Assembly: GCA_021732895.1 (NCBI GenBank)
Contig: JAKFWE010000145.1
Coordinates: 1-12,966, forward strand
Direction: 5' to 3'
DNA: 12,966 bases
Source of the DNA: Allobosea sp.
GTDB lineage: Bacteria; Pseudomonadota; Alphaproteobacteria; Rhizobiales; Beijerinckiaceae
Part shown: one piece after another, positions 1 through 6,402 of the stretch
Layout of the letters: each line of letters opens with the position of its first letter
Position numbering within the stretch: the stretch's first letter is position 1
Program-made: the position numbers and the translations under genes
Notes under the pieces: generated by a model
The model's database searches: none
Seen by the model: only the letters and a program-made list of their open reading frames with translations
Told to the model about the DNA's origin: nothing

Positions 1-2
1 TC

Positions 3-218
3 GGCACGAATCTCGCGATGAGCGTCGATGGCGCCGCCGCCGCCGCGTTTCTGGCGCAGCCGGGCTGCCTCGTCGCGCTGGTGGAGCAGCGCTTCGAGCC
101 GCAATTCCAGGCTGCGCTGGCAGGCGCCGGAGCGACTCCGCGCCTCGTGACCCGCGTCGCCGGGCTGAACCTGAACGGCGGCCGAAATCTCGACATCGGC
201 GTCTTCGCAAGGCCATAG
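3..218 (+). CDS. C-terminal end of a probable family-39 (ArnT/PMT-like) glycosyltransferase, truncated by window edge
   Basis: The reading frame is open from the first bases of the window to a TAG at 216-218, so only the last 71 or so residues are visible. An internal ATG at 18 exists, but the frame runs on upstream of it. The tail reads as a small soluble domain ending in a V-A-G-x-N-L-N-G-G-R stretch and a short hydrophobic strand. This resembles the end of alphaproteobacterial ArnT-like glycosyltransferases, integral membrane enzymes that move a sugar from a polyprenyl-phosphate donor to lipid A or another envelope acceptor. The catalytic membrane part is outside the window, so the call rests on this tail and on the following GT2 and LAB_N genes, which commonly accompany such enzymes. 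It could be another membrane protein. Confidence 0.5.
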   Translation, partial: GTNLAMSVDGAAAAAFLAQPGCLVALVEQRFEPQFQAALAGAGATPRLVTRVAGLNLNGGRNLDIGVFARP

Positions 219-345
219 CGGGTTTGCATGAATCAGACGCTCAACGATCGGATGCTCGACCGCCGCCGCCTTGCCCCGGCCTCCGGCTTGCCGCAGGTTG
301 CGCGCCGCCTTCCCGGATGATCCGCCCGTGACCGACGCCTCGACC

Positions 346-1098
346 ATGACCGGACTTGCGCCAGATCCGCCGCCGCGCCTCAGCGTCGTCGTGCCCGTGC
401 GCAACGAGCGCGGCAATCTCGAGCCGCTGCTGGCCGATATCGCGGCGGCCTGCGCCGCGCTCGCGCCCTTCGAGGTCGTCTATGTCGACGATGGCTCGAG
501 CGATGGCACCGGGCCGGCGCTGACCGGCCTGGCCTCGAGCCGGCCCTGGCTGCGGCTGGTGCGCCACGCGCAGTCCTGCGGGCAGAGCGCCGCCGTGCGC
601 TCGGGCGTGCGGCATGCCCGCGCCGCCATCGTCGCGACGCTCGACGGCGACGGCCAGAACGACCCGGCCTTCCTGCCGGCGCTGGTCGCGGCGCTGGAAG
701 GCGCCGGCGCGCGGACCGGGCTCGTCCAGGGCCAGCGCGTCGGCCGCCGCGACACCGGCTTCAAGAAGCTGCAGTCGCGCGTCGCCAACGGCGTGCGCGG
801 CGCCATCCTGAAGGACGGCACGCGCGACGCCGGTTGCGGCCTGAAGTGCTTCCGCCGCGAGGCCTATCTCGCCTTGCCCTATTTCGACGCCCTGCATCGC
901 TTCATGCCGGCGCTGATGGTGCGCGAGGGCTACGGCGTCGTGCATGTCGACGTGCGCGACCGGGCGCGTCTGACGGGCGTCTCGAATTACGGCTTCTTCG
1001 ACCGGCTCTGGGTCGGCATCGTCGATCTCGCCGGCGTCTGGTGGCTGATCCGCCGCCGCCGCCGCGTCCCGCACGTCGTTTCGGACGAAAACCCATGA
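346..1098 (+). CDS. Family-2 glycosyltransferase, polyprenyl-phosphate sugar transferase type (DPM/ArnC-like)
   Basis: A GT-A fold glycosyltransferase of about 250 residues, probably loading a sugar from a nucleotide donor onto a polyprenyl phosphate at the inner face of the cytoplasmic membrane. From the ATG at 346, residues 12-21 form the first strand (LSVVVPVRNE). D48-D49 lie in the VDDGSSDGT nucleotide-binding loop, and D100-G-D102 in LDGDGQNDP is the DXD metal site. A DTGFKKLQSR segment and a DAGCGLKCFRREAY acceptor-side motif follow. The C-terminus carries one short hydrophobic stretch and an arginine cluster but no clear paired membrane segments. The start is uncertain: the frame is open back to a TTG at 271, with a GTG at 328, and none has a strong ribosome site. 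I chose 346 because homologues begin shortly before the first strand. Its stop overlaps the next start by 4 nt (ATGA), indicating translational coupling. Confidence 0.85.
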   Translation: MTGLAPDPPPRLSVVVPVRNERGNLEPLLADIAAACAALAPFEVVYVDDGSSDGTGPALTGLASSRPWLRLVRHAQSCGQSAAVRSGVRHARAAIVATLDGDGQNDPAFLPALVAALEGAGARTGLVQGQRVGRRDTGFKKLQSRVANGVRGAILKDGTRDAGCGLKCFRREAYLALPYFDALHRFMPALMVREGYGVVHVDVRDRARLTGVSNYGFFDRLWVGIVDLAGVWWLIRRRRRVPHVVSDENP

Positions 1099-1427
1099 TC
1101 ATCGCCATCGGCGAGGCCGTCTCTGACTACATCTACGACGTCTTCGTGCTGAAATTCGATTTCTGGCTCGCCTTCGGCATCGTCGCGCAGTTGCTCTTCA
1201 CCGCGCGCTTCCTCGTGCAGTGGCTCGCCAGCGAGCGCGAGGGCAAGTCGGTGATGCCGCTCGCCTTCTGGTATTTCTCGATGGCTGGCGGGCTGATGAC
1301 GCTGATCTACGGCATCGTCCGGCGCGAACCGATCATCATCATGGGCCAGGCGCTGGCGCTGGTGATCTACGCCCGCAACCTGATGCTGATCTTCAAGGCG
1401 CGGCGGCGCCGCGGCGACGCCGCCTAG
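1095..1427 (+). CDS. LAB_N (lipid-A-disaccharide synthase N-terminal domain) membrane protein
   Basis: A 110-residue membrane protein with three hydrophobic segments, roughly residues 20-42, 52-74 and 79-98. The central features are QLLFTARFLVQW, an FWYFSMAGGLMTLIYGI helix and a GQALALVIYARNLMLI helix, with a basic C-terminus. This is the LAB_N (PF07578) pattern, found at the N-terminus of some LpxB proteins and as free-standing small proteins beside GT2/GT39 genes. The biochemical role of free-standing members is not established; a role in handling the lipid-linked sugar or in lipid A modification is inferred from the neighbourhood. The ATG overlaps the TGA of the upstream glycosyltransferase (ATGA at 1095-1098), so the two are almost certainly co-translated. 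A much longer frame runs upstream, but it only overlaps the glycosyltransferase in another frame. The gene ends 4 nt from the convergent metC stop with no terminator between. Confidence 0.88.
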   Translation: MIIAIGEAVSDYIYDVFVLKFDFWLAFGIVAQLLFTARFLVQWLASEREGKSVMPLAFWYFSMAGGLMTLIYGIVRREPIIIMGQALALVIYARNLMLIFKARRRRGDAA

Positions 1428-1431
1428 CGCG

Positions 1432-2622
1432 TCACATCGCCGCCCGGAAGCGCGCGAAACCGGCGTCGAGATCGGCCTTCAGATCCTCGATGTCCTCCAG
1501 CCCGATGTGCAGCCGGATCGTCGGTCCCTTGAAATCGGGAACCGTCGCGGTGCGGTAGGGCGCGCAGTCGAAGGGCAGGGCGAGGCTTTCATAGCCGCCC
1601 CACGAGGCGCCCATGCCGAAAAGGGACAGCCCGTCGAGCATCGCGGCCGCCGCCTTCATCGGCGCGGGCTGGAGTTCGATGGCGAAGAGCGACGACGCTC
1701 CGGTGAAGTCGCGTTTCCAGAGCGCGTGACCGGGGTCGGAGGGCAGGGCCGGGTGCAGCACGCGGGCGACCTCGGGCCGCGCCTCCAGCCATTGCGCCAT
1801 GGCGATGCCGGCCGGCATCTGCTCCTTCAGCCGGATCTGCATGGTGCGGATGCCGCGCAGCGTCAGGAAGGCGTCTTCCGGCGCAATGATGATGCCGAGC
1901 AGGCTCCAGGCCTCCTTGAGCTTCGCATAAAGCTCCGGCGTGCGCGCCGAGACGGTGCCGATCAGCACGTCGGAATGGCCGGCGTAGTATTTCGTGCCAG
2001 CCTGCACCGAGATGTCGACGCCGGCCTTGTGGCTGTCGAAGAACAGCGGCGTCGCCCAGGTGTTGTCCATCATCACCAGGATGTCGCGCGCATGGCACGC
2101 CGCGGCGATCGCCGGAATGTCCTGCATCTCGAAGGTCTGCGAGCCCGGCGCCTCGGTCCAGACCGCCCTGGTGTTGGGCTTGAACAGGCTGGCGATGTCG
2201 GCGCCGATCGCCGGATCGTAATAATCGACCGAGATGCCGAGTTTCGGCAGCATCTTGTCGCAGAAATTGCGCTGGGGCCGATAGACGCTGTCGGTCACCA
2301 GGAGGTGATCGCCGGCCGACAGCGTCGCCAGCAGGGGCAGCGTGCAGGCCATCAGGCCCGACGAGCAGACCAGCACGCCGGCGCCGCCCTCCATCGTGTT
2401 CAGCGCCGCCACCAGCGCGTCGATCGTCGGGTTTCCCTGCGTGCCGTAGGTGTAGCGCGACTTGCGTGCGAGGAAATCCTCGGTGTTGGGATAGATCACC
2501 GTCGAGCCGCGCACGATCGGCGGATTGACGAAGCCGTAGCTGTCGGCCGGATCGCGGCCCGCGAGGACGAGACGGGTCTTCTCGCGCAGATGCGAGAACT
2601 CGGTCGGAGACAGTTTTTTCAT
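1432..2622 (-). CDS. metC: Cystathionine beta-lyase, PLP-dependent Cys/Met metabolism enzyme
   Basis: A 396-residue cytosolic enzyme of the Cys/Met-metabolism PLP family (fold type I). Its expected reaction is cleavage of cystathionine to homocysteine, pyruvate and ammonia in methionine synthesis. Visible residues are Y57 in YTYGTQGNPT (cofactor phosphate site of the neighbouring subunit), S87-S88-G89 before the cofactor, Y114 in TDSVYRPQRNF, D186 in MDNTWATP (pairs with the pyridine nitrogen), and the Schiff-base lysine K211 in QAGTKYYAGHSD. The C-terminal SWGGYESL, RLHIGLEDIEDL and DLDAGFAR segments match the E. coli MetC type closely, more than the MetB or MetZ types. The frame stays open to 2847, but the ATG at 2622 (MKKLSPTEF) gives the family length. 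No clear ribosome site precedes it. Such lyases can also act on cysteine or other beta-substituted amino acids, so the physiological substrate is inferred. Confidence 0.87.
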   Translation of the reverse strand: MKKLSPTEFSHLREKTRLVLAGRDPADSYGFVNPPIVRGSTVIYPNTEDFLARKSRYTYGTQGNPTIDALVAALNTMEGGAGVLVCSSGLMACTLPLLATLSAGDHLLVTDSVYRPQRNFCDKMLPKLGISVDYYDPAIGADIASLFKPNTRAVWTEAPGSQTFEMQDIPAIAAACHARDILVMMDNTWATPLFFDSHKAGVDISVQAGTKYYAGHSDVLIGTVSARTPELYAKLKEAWSLLGIIIAPEDAFLTLRGIRTMQIRLKEQMPAGIAMAQWLEARPEVARVLHPALPSDPGHALWKRDFTGASSLFAIELQPAPMKAAAAMLDGLSLFGMGASWGGYESLALPFDCAPYRTATVPDFKGPTIRLHIGLEDIEDLKADLDAGFARFRAAM

Positions 2623-2666
2623 GGAACCGCGGCGGGGAGGTTTGCGCAAGGAATGGGCAGTCAGGC

Positions 2667-2695
2667 TTGACCGCCCAGGGAAACTCGCATGTGAT
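2667..2695 (+). promoter_or_regulatory. Candidate sigma-70 promoter for the first aapJ
   Basis: TTGACC at 2667-2672 is followed after 17 nt by TGTGAT at 2690-2695, a 5/6 and 4/6 match to the -35 and -10 consensus. Transcription would start near 2702 and give a leader of about 160 nt. A second TTGACG at 2738-2743 has no good -10 partner. This is a hand match only. Confidence 0.3.
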
Positions 2696-2780
2696 GGAAG
2701 GCATGGAAAGGGCGCGTCTGGCGCGGGGGGGCTTTGCTTGACGCTCATGCCCGGCTCTGGCAATCGGAGCCGCGGCCCGG

Positions 2781-2821
2781 AGCATGACATGCTGCAACCA
2801 GGGCGGGCGCTCTCGCCCGCC
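2781..2821 (+). promoter_or_regulatory. Palindrome and hairpin in the leader of the first aapJ
   Basis: Two separate elements lie side by side. AGCATG-A-CATGCT at 2781-2793 is a perfect 6-bp inverted repeat around one base, a shape typical of a dimeric repressor or activator site. GGCGGGCG (2802-2809), loop CTCT and CGCCCGCC (2814-2821) form a perfect 8-bp GC hairpin about 30 nt before the ribosome site. There is no following T-run, so it is not a standard terminator. It may stabilise the leader or be incidental in GC-rich DNA. Confidence 0.35.
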
Positions 2822-2860
2822 GGCCATCGGGTCCGACGACGTCTCAACGGGAGAATCTAG

Positions 2861-3886
2861 ATGAAGACATTCATGGCAGCCGCGATCGCAGGCCTCGGGC
2901 TTGCGGTGTCCGTCACGGCGGTTTCGGCGCAGGCGCCCGCGACCCTGGCCCAGGTCAAGGCGCGCAACATCCTGAATTGCGGCGCGAATACGGGCCTCGC
3001 CGGCTTCGGCGTGCCGGACGGCCAGGGCAACTGGCAGGGTCTCGACGTCGATTACTGCCGCGCCGTCGCGGCGGCGATCTTCAACGATCCGGCCAAGGTC
3101 AAGTTCATCCCGCTTTCCGCCAAGGACCGGTTCACGGCGTTGCAGTCGGGCGAGGTCGATCTGCTTGTGCGCAACTCGACCTGGACGATGTCGCGCGACA
3201 CCCAGCTCGGCATCCTGTTCACCGGCGTGAACTACTATGACGGCCAGGGCTTCATGGTCCGCAAGAAGGCCGGCGTCACCTCGGCCCTGCAACTGACGGG
3301 CGCGTCGATCTGCACCCAGCAGGGCACGACGACGGAGCTCAACCTCGCCGACTTCTTCCGCGCCAACAACCTGAAATACGAGGTCGTCGCCTACGCCTCC
3401 TCCGACGAGACGGTGAAGGCCTATGACGCCGGCCGCTGCGACGCCTTCACCACCGACGCGTCCGGTCTCTACGCCGAACGCCTCAAGCTGACCGCGCCCG
3501 ACGAGCATCTGGTGCTGCCGGAGATCATCTCGAAGGAGCCGCTCGGCCCCTCGACCCGCAACAACGACGCGGCCTGGTTCAACCTGGTCAAGTGGGTCCA
3601 TTACGGCATGATCAACGCCGAGGAGCTCGGCGTGACCAAGGCCAATGTCGACGAGATGCTGAAGTCGACCAATCCCGAGATCAAGCGCCTGCTCGGCGTC
3701 GAGGGCAAGTTCGGCGAGTCGATCGGGCTGACGCCCGACTGGGCCTATCGCATCATCAAGCATGTCGGCAATTACGGCGAGAGCTTCGAGAAGAACGTCG
3801 GCGCCGGCTCGCTGCTGAAGATCGCCCGCGGCCAGAACGCGCTCTGGACCAAGGGCGGCCTGCAATACGCCCCGCCGATCCGCTGA
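2861..3886 (+). CDS. aapJ: Periplasmic general L-amino-acid binding protein, first paralogue (AapJ-like)
   Basis: A 341-residue family-3 solute-binding protein for a polar amino-acid ABC importer of the AapJ/BztA type. Residues 1 to about 23-25 are a Sec signal peptide (hydrophobic core, then AVSAQA). The mature protein has the two-lobe signatures FGVPDGQGNWQGLDVDYCRA, SAKDRFTALQSGEVDLL and RNSTWTMSRDT; R112 is the expected ligand-carboxylate arginine. ASICTQQGTTTELNLADFF and GRCDAFTTDASGLYAERL follow. It aligns without gaps to the second copy at 4055, about 76 % identical by hand count. V103 stands before the RN-S/T-TW segment where the second copy has serine, as I recall is usual in AapJ, so ligand preference may differ. 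The ribosome site CGGGAGA (2848-2854) is well placed. A strong terminator follows the stop, so this gene probably forms its own transcript while sharing the AapQMP permease. Confidence 0.85.
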   Translation: MKTFMAAAIAGLGLAVSVTAVSAQAPATLAQVKARNILNCGANTGLAGFGVPDGQGNWQGLDVDYCRAVAAAIFNDPAKVKFIPLSAKDRFTALQSGEVDLLVRNSTWTMSRDTQLGILFTGVNYYDGQGFMVRKKAGVTSALQLTGASICTQQGTTTELNLADFFRANNLKYEVVAYASSDETVKAYDAGRCDAFTTDASGLYAERLKLTAPDEHLVLPEIISKEPLGPSTRNNDAAWFNLVKWVHYGMINAEELGVTKANVDEMLKSTNPEIKRLLGVEGKFGESIGLTPDWAYRIIKHVGNYGESFEKNVGAGSLLKIARGQNALWTKGGLQYAPPIR

Positions 3887-3902
3887 CCGCCTGACGATCG
3901 CA

Positions 3903-3931
3903 GGGCGCCGGTCCGGACCGGCGCCCTTTTT
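3903..3931 (+). terminator. Strong intrinsic terminator after the first aapJ
   Basis: The bases 3903-3926 form a perfect 24-nt palindrome (GGGCGCCGGTCC with its exact complement), folding into a roughly 9-bp GC stem with a 6-nt loop, followed at once by five T residues at 3927-3931. It lies 16 nt after the stop codon and would separate the first aapJ transcript from the second aapJ-QMP unit. Because the stem is self-complementary, it could also form as a cruciform. Confidence 0.9.
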
Positions 3932-3987
3932 CAACCCGCCGATTCGATGTTGCCGAACGTGAAGGAGAGACCGGCCAGGCGTGGTGC

Positions 3988-4004
3988 TTGGTCCGGGATT
4001 TGCT
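3988..4004 (+). promoter_or_regulatory. Candidate sigma-54 (-24/-12) promoter for aapJQMP
   Basis: TTGGTCCG at 3988-3995, GGAT as spacer and TTGCT at 4000-4004 match the RpoN consensus YTGGCACG-N4-TTGCW at 11 of 13 informative positions. The invariant GG (3990-3991) and GC (4002-4003) are exactly 10 nt apart. Start of transcription would be near 4014-4016, giving a leader of about 40 nt. The site lies downstream of the terminator and upstream of the second aapJ. Rhizobium aap operons are known to be under Ntr nitrogen control, which makes the match plausible, but I see no clear NtrC enhancer site. Confidence 0.5.
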
Positions 4005-4014
4005 AGGAAAGTGA

Positions 4015-4034
4015 GAACGGGCAGTAACCCGTTC
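4015..4034 (+). other. 5' leader hairpin before the second aapJ
   Basis: GAACGGG (4015-4021) and CCCGTTC (4028-4034) form a perfect 7-bp stem with loop CAGTAA, ending 7 nt before the ribosome site at 4042-4049. If transcription starts at the sigma-54 site, this hairpin would sit at the extreme 5' end of the mRNA, a position that commonly protects against decay. Confidence 0.45.
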
Positions 4035-4054
4035 CGCCAACAGGGGAAACGACA

Positions 4055-5080
4055 ATGAACACGATTTTCGGCGCGGCTCTCGCCGCGACAGCCGCCATCG
4101 TCTGCGCCGGCGGAGCGCAGGCGCAGACCGGCGGATTGCTGGCCCAGATCAAGAGCAAGGGCGTCCTCACCTGCGGCGTCGGCCCGGGCCTCGCCGGCTT
4201 CGGCATCCCGGACGCGCAGGGCAACTGGACCGGGCTCGACGTCGATCTGTGCAAGGCGATCTCGGCCGCGATCTTCAACGATCCCAACAAGGTCAAGTAT
4301 ATCCCGCTGTCGTCGAAGGACCGCTTCACGGCGCTGCAGTCGGGCGAAGTCGATCTGCTCTCGCGCAACACCACCTGGACGATGTCGCGCGACACGTCGC
4401 TCGGCCTGAACTTCGCCGGCGTGAACTACTATGACGGCCAGGGCTTCATGGTGAACAAGAAGCTCAACATCACCTCCGCGCTCAAGCTCGGCGGCGCCTC
4501 GGTCTGCACCCAGCAGGGCACCACGACGGAACTGAACCTCGCCGACTTCTTCCGCGCCAACAACATGAAATACGAGGTCGTCGCGTTCGCGTCGTCCGAC
4601 GAGACGATCAAAGCCTATGAATCGGGTCGCTGCGACGCCTTCACCACCGACGCGTCCGGCCTCTACGCCGAGCGCCTGAAGCTCGCCAACGCCGCCGACC
4701 ACATCGTGCTTCCGGAGATCATCTCCAAGGAGCCGCTCGGGCCGGTCGTGCGCCATGGCGACGATAACTGGCTCGATGTCGTCAAATGGACGCACAACGC
4801 GATGCTGAACGCCGAGGAGCTCGGCGTGACCAAGGCGAATGTCGACTCGATGCTGAAATCCGACAATCCGGAGATCAAGCGTCTGGTCGGGACCGAGGGC
4901 AAGTTCGGGGAGGCGATCGGCCTGACCAACGACTGGGCCTATCGCATCATCAAGCATGTCGGCAATTACGGCGAGAGCTTCGAGAAGAACGTCGGCGCCG
5001 GCTCGCTCCTCAAGATCGCCCGCGGCCAGAACGCGCTCTGGACCAAGGGCGGCCTGCAATACGCCCCGCCGATCCGCTGA
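4055..5080 (+). CDS. aapJ: Periplasmic general L-amino-acid binding protein, second paralogue (AapJ), first gene of the transporter operon
   Basis: A 341-residue binding protein exported by a signal peptide (residues 1 to about 23, ending GGAQA). It binds L-amino acids in the periplasm and delivers them to AapQM. It has the same motifs as the upstream copy, with the form I take as the AapJ norm, LLSRNTTWTMSRDT (S103, T106, ligand-binding R112), and CTQQGTTTELNLADFF and GRCDAFTTDASGLYAERL. Cysteines at C40, C66 and in the CTQQ and GRCD motifs are shared with the first copy. Its last 49 residues are identical to those of the first copy. An AGGGGAAA ribosome site at 4042-4049 precedes the ATG. 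It is separated from aapQ by 118 nt containing a 12-bp hairpin, typical of operons that make more binding protein than permease. This is the copy most likely to be the operon's canonical AapJ. Confidence 0.88.
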   Translation: MNTIFGAALAATAAIVCAGGAQAQTGGLLAQIKSKGVLTCGVGPGLAGFGIPDAQGNWTGLDVDLCKAISAAIFNDPNKVKYIPLSSKDRFTALQSGEVDLLSRNTTWTMSRDTSLGLNFAGVNYYDGQGFMVNKKLNITSALKLGGASVCTQQGTTTELNLADFFRANNMKYEVVAFASSDETIKAYESGRCDAFTTDASGLYAERLKLANAADHIVLPEIISKEPLGPVVRHGDDNWLDVVKWTHNAMLNAEELGVTKANVDSMLKSDNPEIKRLVGTEGKFGEAIGLTNDWAYRIIKHVGNYGESFEKNVGAGSLLKIARGQNALWTKGGLQYAPPIR

Positions 5081-5087
5081 CCATCGC

Positions 5088-5114
5088 CCGGCGCGCGACC
5101 TCGTCGCGCGCCGG
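5088..5114 (+). promoter_or_regulatory. Long GC-rich intercistronic hairpin between aapJ and aapQ
   Basis: CCGGCGCGCGAC (5088-5099) and its exact complement (5103-5114) form a 12-bp perfect stem with a 3-nt loop CTC, starting 7 nt after the aapJ stop. No T-run follows. It probably blocks 3' exonucleases and keeps aapJ mRNA more abundant than the aapQMP part, or causes partial termination. The rest of the 118-nt gap holds no gene; the aapQ ribosome site AAGAGGG is at 5184-5190. Confidence 0.7.
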
Positions 5115-5198
5115 CGCATCAAGGACCGCATCAGACGGTCGACGCGGTGCGAACGGCGAAACGGCCGTCGCGTATCGATAATCAAGAGGGCGTAGAAC

Positions 5199-6392
5199 GT
5201 GACGACAATACCGTCCGAACCGGTTGAGACGGGCAAGGCCTCCTTGCTCTACGACCCGAAGATCAGAGGCTATTTCTACCAGTTCGCCGTGCTCGGCATC
5301 GTGGCCTTCCTGTTTTACTCCGCCGCCAGCAACGCCATCGAGAATCTGCGGGCTCAGAACATCGCCTCGGGCCTCGGCTTCTGGAACAACGCGGCCGGCT
5401 TCGACGTCAACCAGAAACTGATCCCGTTCAGCGCCTCCGGCTCGACCTACGGCCAGGCTTTTTATGTCGGGCTGCTCAACACGCTTCTGGTCGCCTCGAT
5501 CGGCATCGTGCTCTCGACCTTCCTCGGCTTCTTCGTCGGCGTCTCGCGCCTGTCGAGCAACTGGGTGCTGTCGAAGCTGGCGATGATCTATGTCGAGGTC
5601 ATCCGCAACCTGCCGCTGCTGCTGCAGCTGTTCTTCTGGTACAATGCGGTGCTGAAGCCGCTGCCCAATCCGCGCCAGTCGATCGACCTGCCGGGCGGCG
5701 CCCTGCTCAACAATCGCGGTCTCTACATTCCCGACCCGCAGCTCGGCCCTGGCGGATCGCTCATCATCTGGGCTTTCGTGCTCGGCCTCGTCGCCACCAT
5801 CGCCTTCCGCTTCTGGGCGCGCAAGCAGCAGGCCGCCACCGGCCGGCAATATCCGGTCGGCTGGGTCGCGCTCGGGCTGATCCTGGTGCTGCCCTTCTTC
5901 GTCTATCTCGTCACCGGCCGCCCGGTCTCCTTCATCTATCCCGAGCTGGCCGGCTTCAACCTGCGCGGCGGCATTCAGATCTTTCCCGAATTCGTCGCGC
6001 TCCTGCTCGGGTTGACGACCTACACGGCCGGCTTCATCGCCGAGGTCGTGCGCGCCGGCATCCTCGCGGTGTCGAAGGGCCAGACGGAGGCCGCCAACGC
6101 GCTCGGGTTGCGCGCCGGGCCGACGCTGAAGCTCGTGGTCATCCCGCAGGCGATGCGCGTCATCATCCCGCCGCTGACCTCGAATTACCTCAACCTGACC
6201 AAGAACTCCTCGCTGGCGGTCGCGATCGGCTATCCCGATCTCGTCCAGGTCTTCACCGGCACGGTGCTGAACCAGACCGGCCAGGCGGTCGAGGTCGTCG
6301 CCATCACCATGGCGGTCTATCTGACGATCTCGCTGGTCACCTCGTTCTTCATGAACATCTACAACAAGCGCATGGCGCTGGTGGAACGGTGA
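5199..6392 (+). CDS. aapQ: General L-amino-acid ABC transporter permease AapQ
   Basis: A 397-residue inner-membrane subunit of the HisM/polar amino-acid permease family. The N-terminus is cytoplasmic, followed by a first hydrophobic segment (about residues 28-46) and a periplasmic stretch. A membrane core from about 85 onward includes the YVEVIRNLPLLLQLFFWYN entry motif of the family. The region between about 175 and 240 carries extra helices seen in AapQ rather than in short HisQ/HisM proteins. The EAA-type coupling loop runs from about 279 (EVVRAGILAVSKGQTEAANALGLRAG to NLTKNSSLAVAIG), the contact site for the AapP ATPase. Length fits Rhizobium AapQ (about 400). The GTG start is supported by AAGAGGG 8 nt upstream; no better start lies nearby. 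It is followed by aapM after 10 nt. Confidence 0.9.
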   Translation: MTTIPSEPVETGKASLLYDPKIRGYFYQFAVLGIVAFLFYSAASNAIENLRAQNIASGLGFWNNAAGFDVNQKLIPFSASGSTYGQAFYVGLLNTLLVASIGIVLSTFLGFFVGVSRLSSNWVLSKLAMIYVEVIRNLPLLLQLFFWYNAVLKPLPNPRQSIDLPGGALLNNRGLYIPDPQLGPGGSLIIWAFVLGLVATIAFRFWARKQQAATGRQYPVGWVALGLILVLPFFVYLVTGRPVSFIYPELAGFNLRGGIQIFPEFVALLLGLTTYTAGFIAEVVRAGILAVSKGQTEAANALGLRAGPTLKLVVIPQAMRVIIPPLTSNYLNLTKNSSLAVAIGYPDLVQVFTGTVLNQTGQAVEVVAITMAVYLTISLVTSFFMNIYNKRMALVER

Positions 6393-6402
6393 GGGCGCCC
6401 CG

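Larger units (their letters stand above)
2623..2860. other. Divergent intergenic region between metC and the first aapJ
   Basis: These 238 bp separate divergently transcribed genes, so they must hold promoters for both. For the plus strand I see a candidate sigma-70 promoter at 2667-2695, a 13-bp palindrome at 2781-2793, a hairpin at 2802-2821 and the ribosome site at 2848-2854. No convincing promoter for metC is evident by eye on the minus strand. The open frames crossing this region are extensions of metC or GC-rich chance frames. Confidence 0.6.
3737..5082 (+). repeat. Pair of 152-bp near-identical direct repeats at the aapJ 3' ends
   Basis: The segment 3737-3888 matches 4931-5082 at 150 of 152 bases. 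The only differences are two third-codon positions in adjacent leucine codons (CTGCTG versus CTCCTC). Identity starts abruptly at the Asp-Trp codons and extends 2 nt past the stop. Upstream the two genes diverge to about 72 % protein identity. The repeat spacing is 1194 nt, so recombination between them would delete one gene and leave a single hybrid aapJ. Confidence 0.95.

Noticed and set aside
228..320. A 30-codon frame between the first two genes (ATG at 228)
   Set aside because: No convincing ribosome site, no signal or motif, and it ends shortly before possible glycosyltransferase starts; probably chance.
2738..2773. Possible sigma-54 site before the first aapJ (CTCTGG with downstream GC)
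   Set aside because: GG-to-GC spacing is 8 or 11 nt, not 10, and TTGC is absent.
1589..5236. A 1215-codon open frame on the minus strand across metC and both aapJ genes
   Set aside because: Antisense to well-supported aapJ genes and out of frame with metC. Its composition (Arg, Ala, Asp, Gly rich, with the same pattern twice) is the reverse reading of GC-rich codons of the two aapJ copies.
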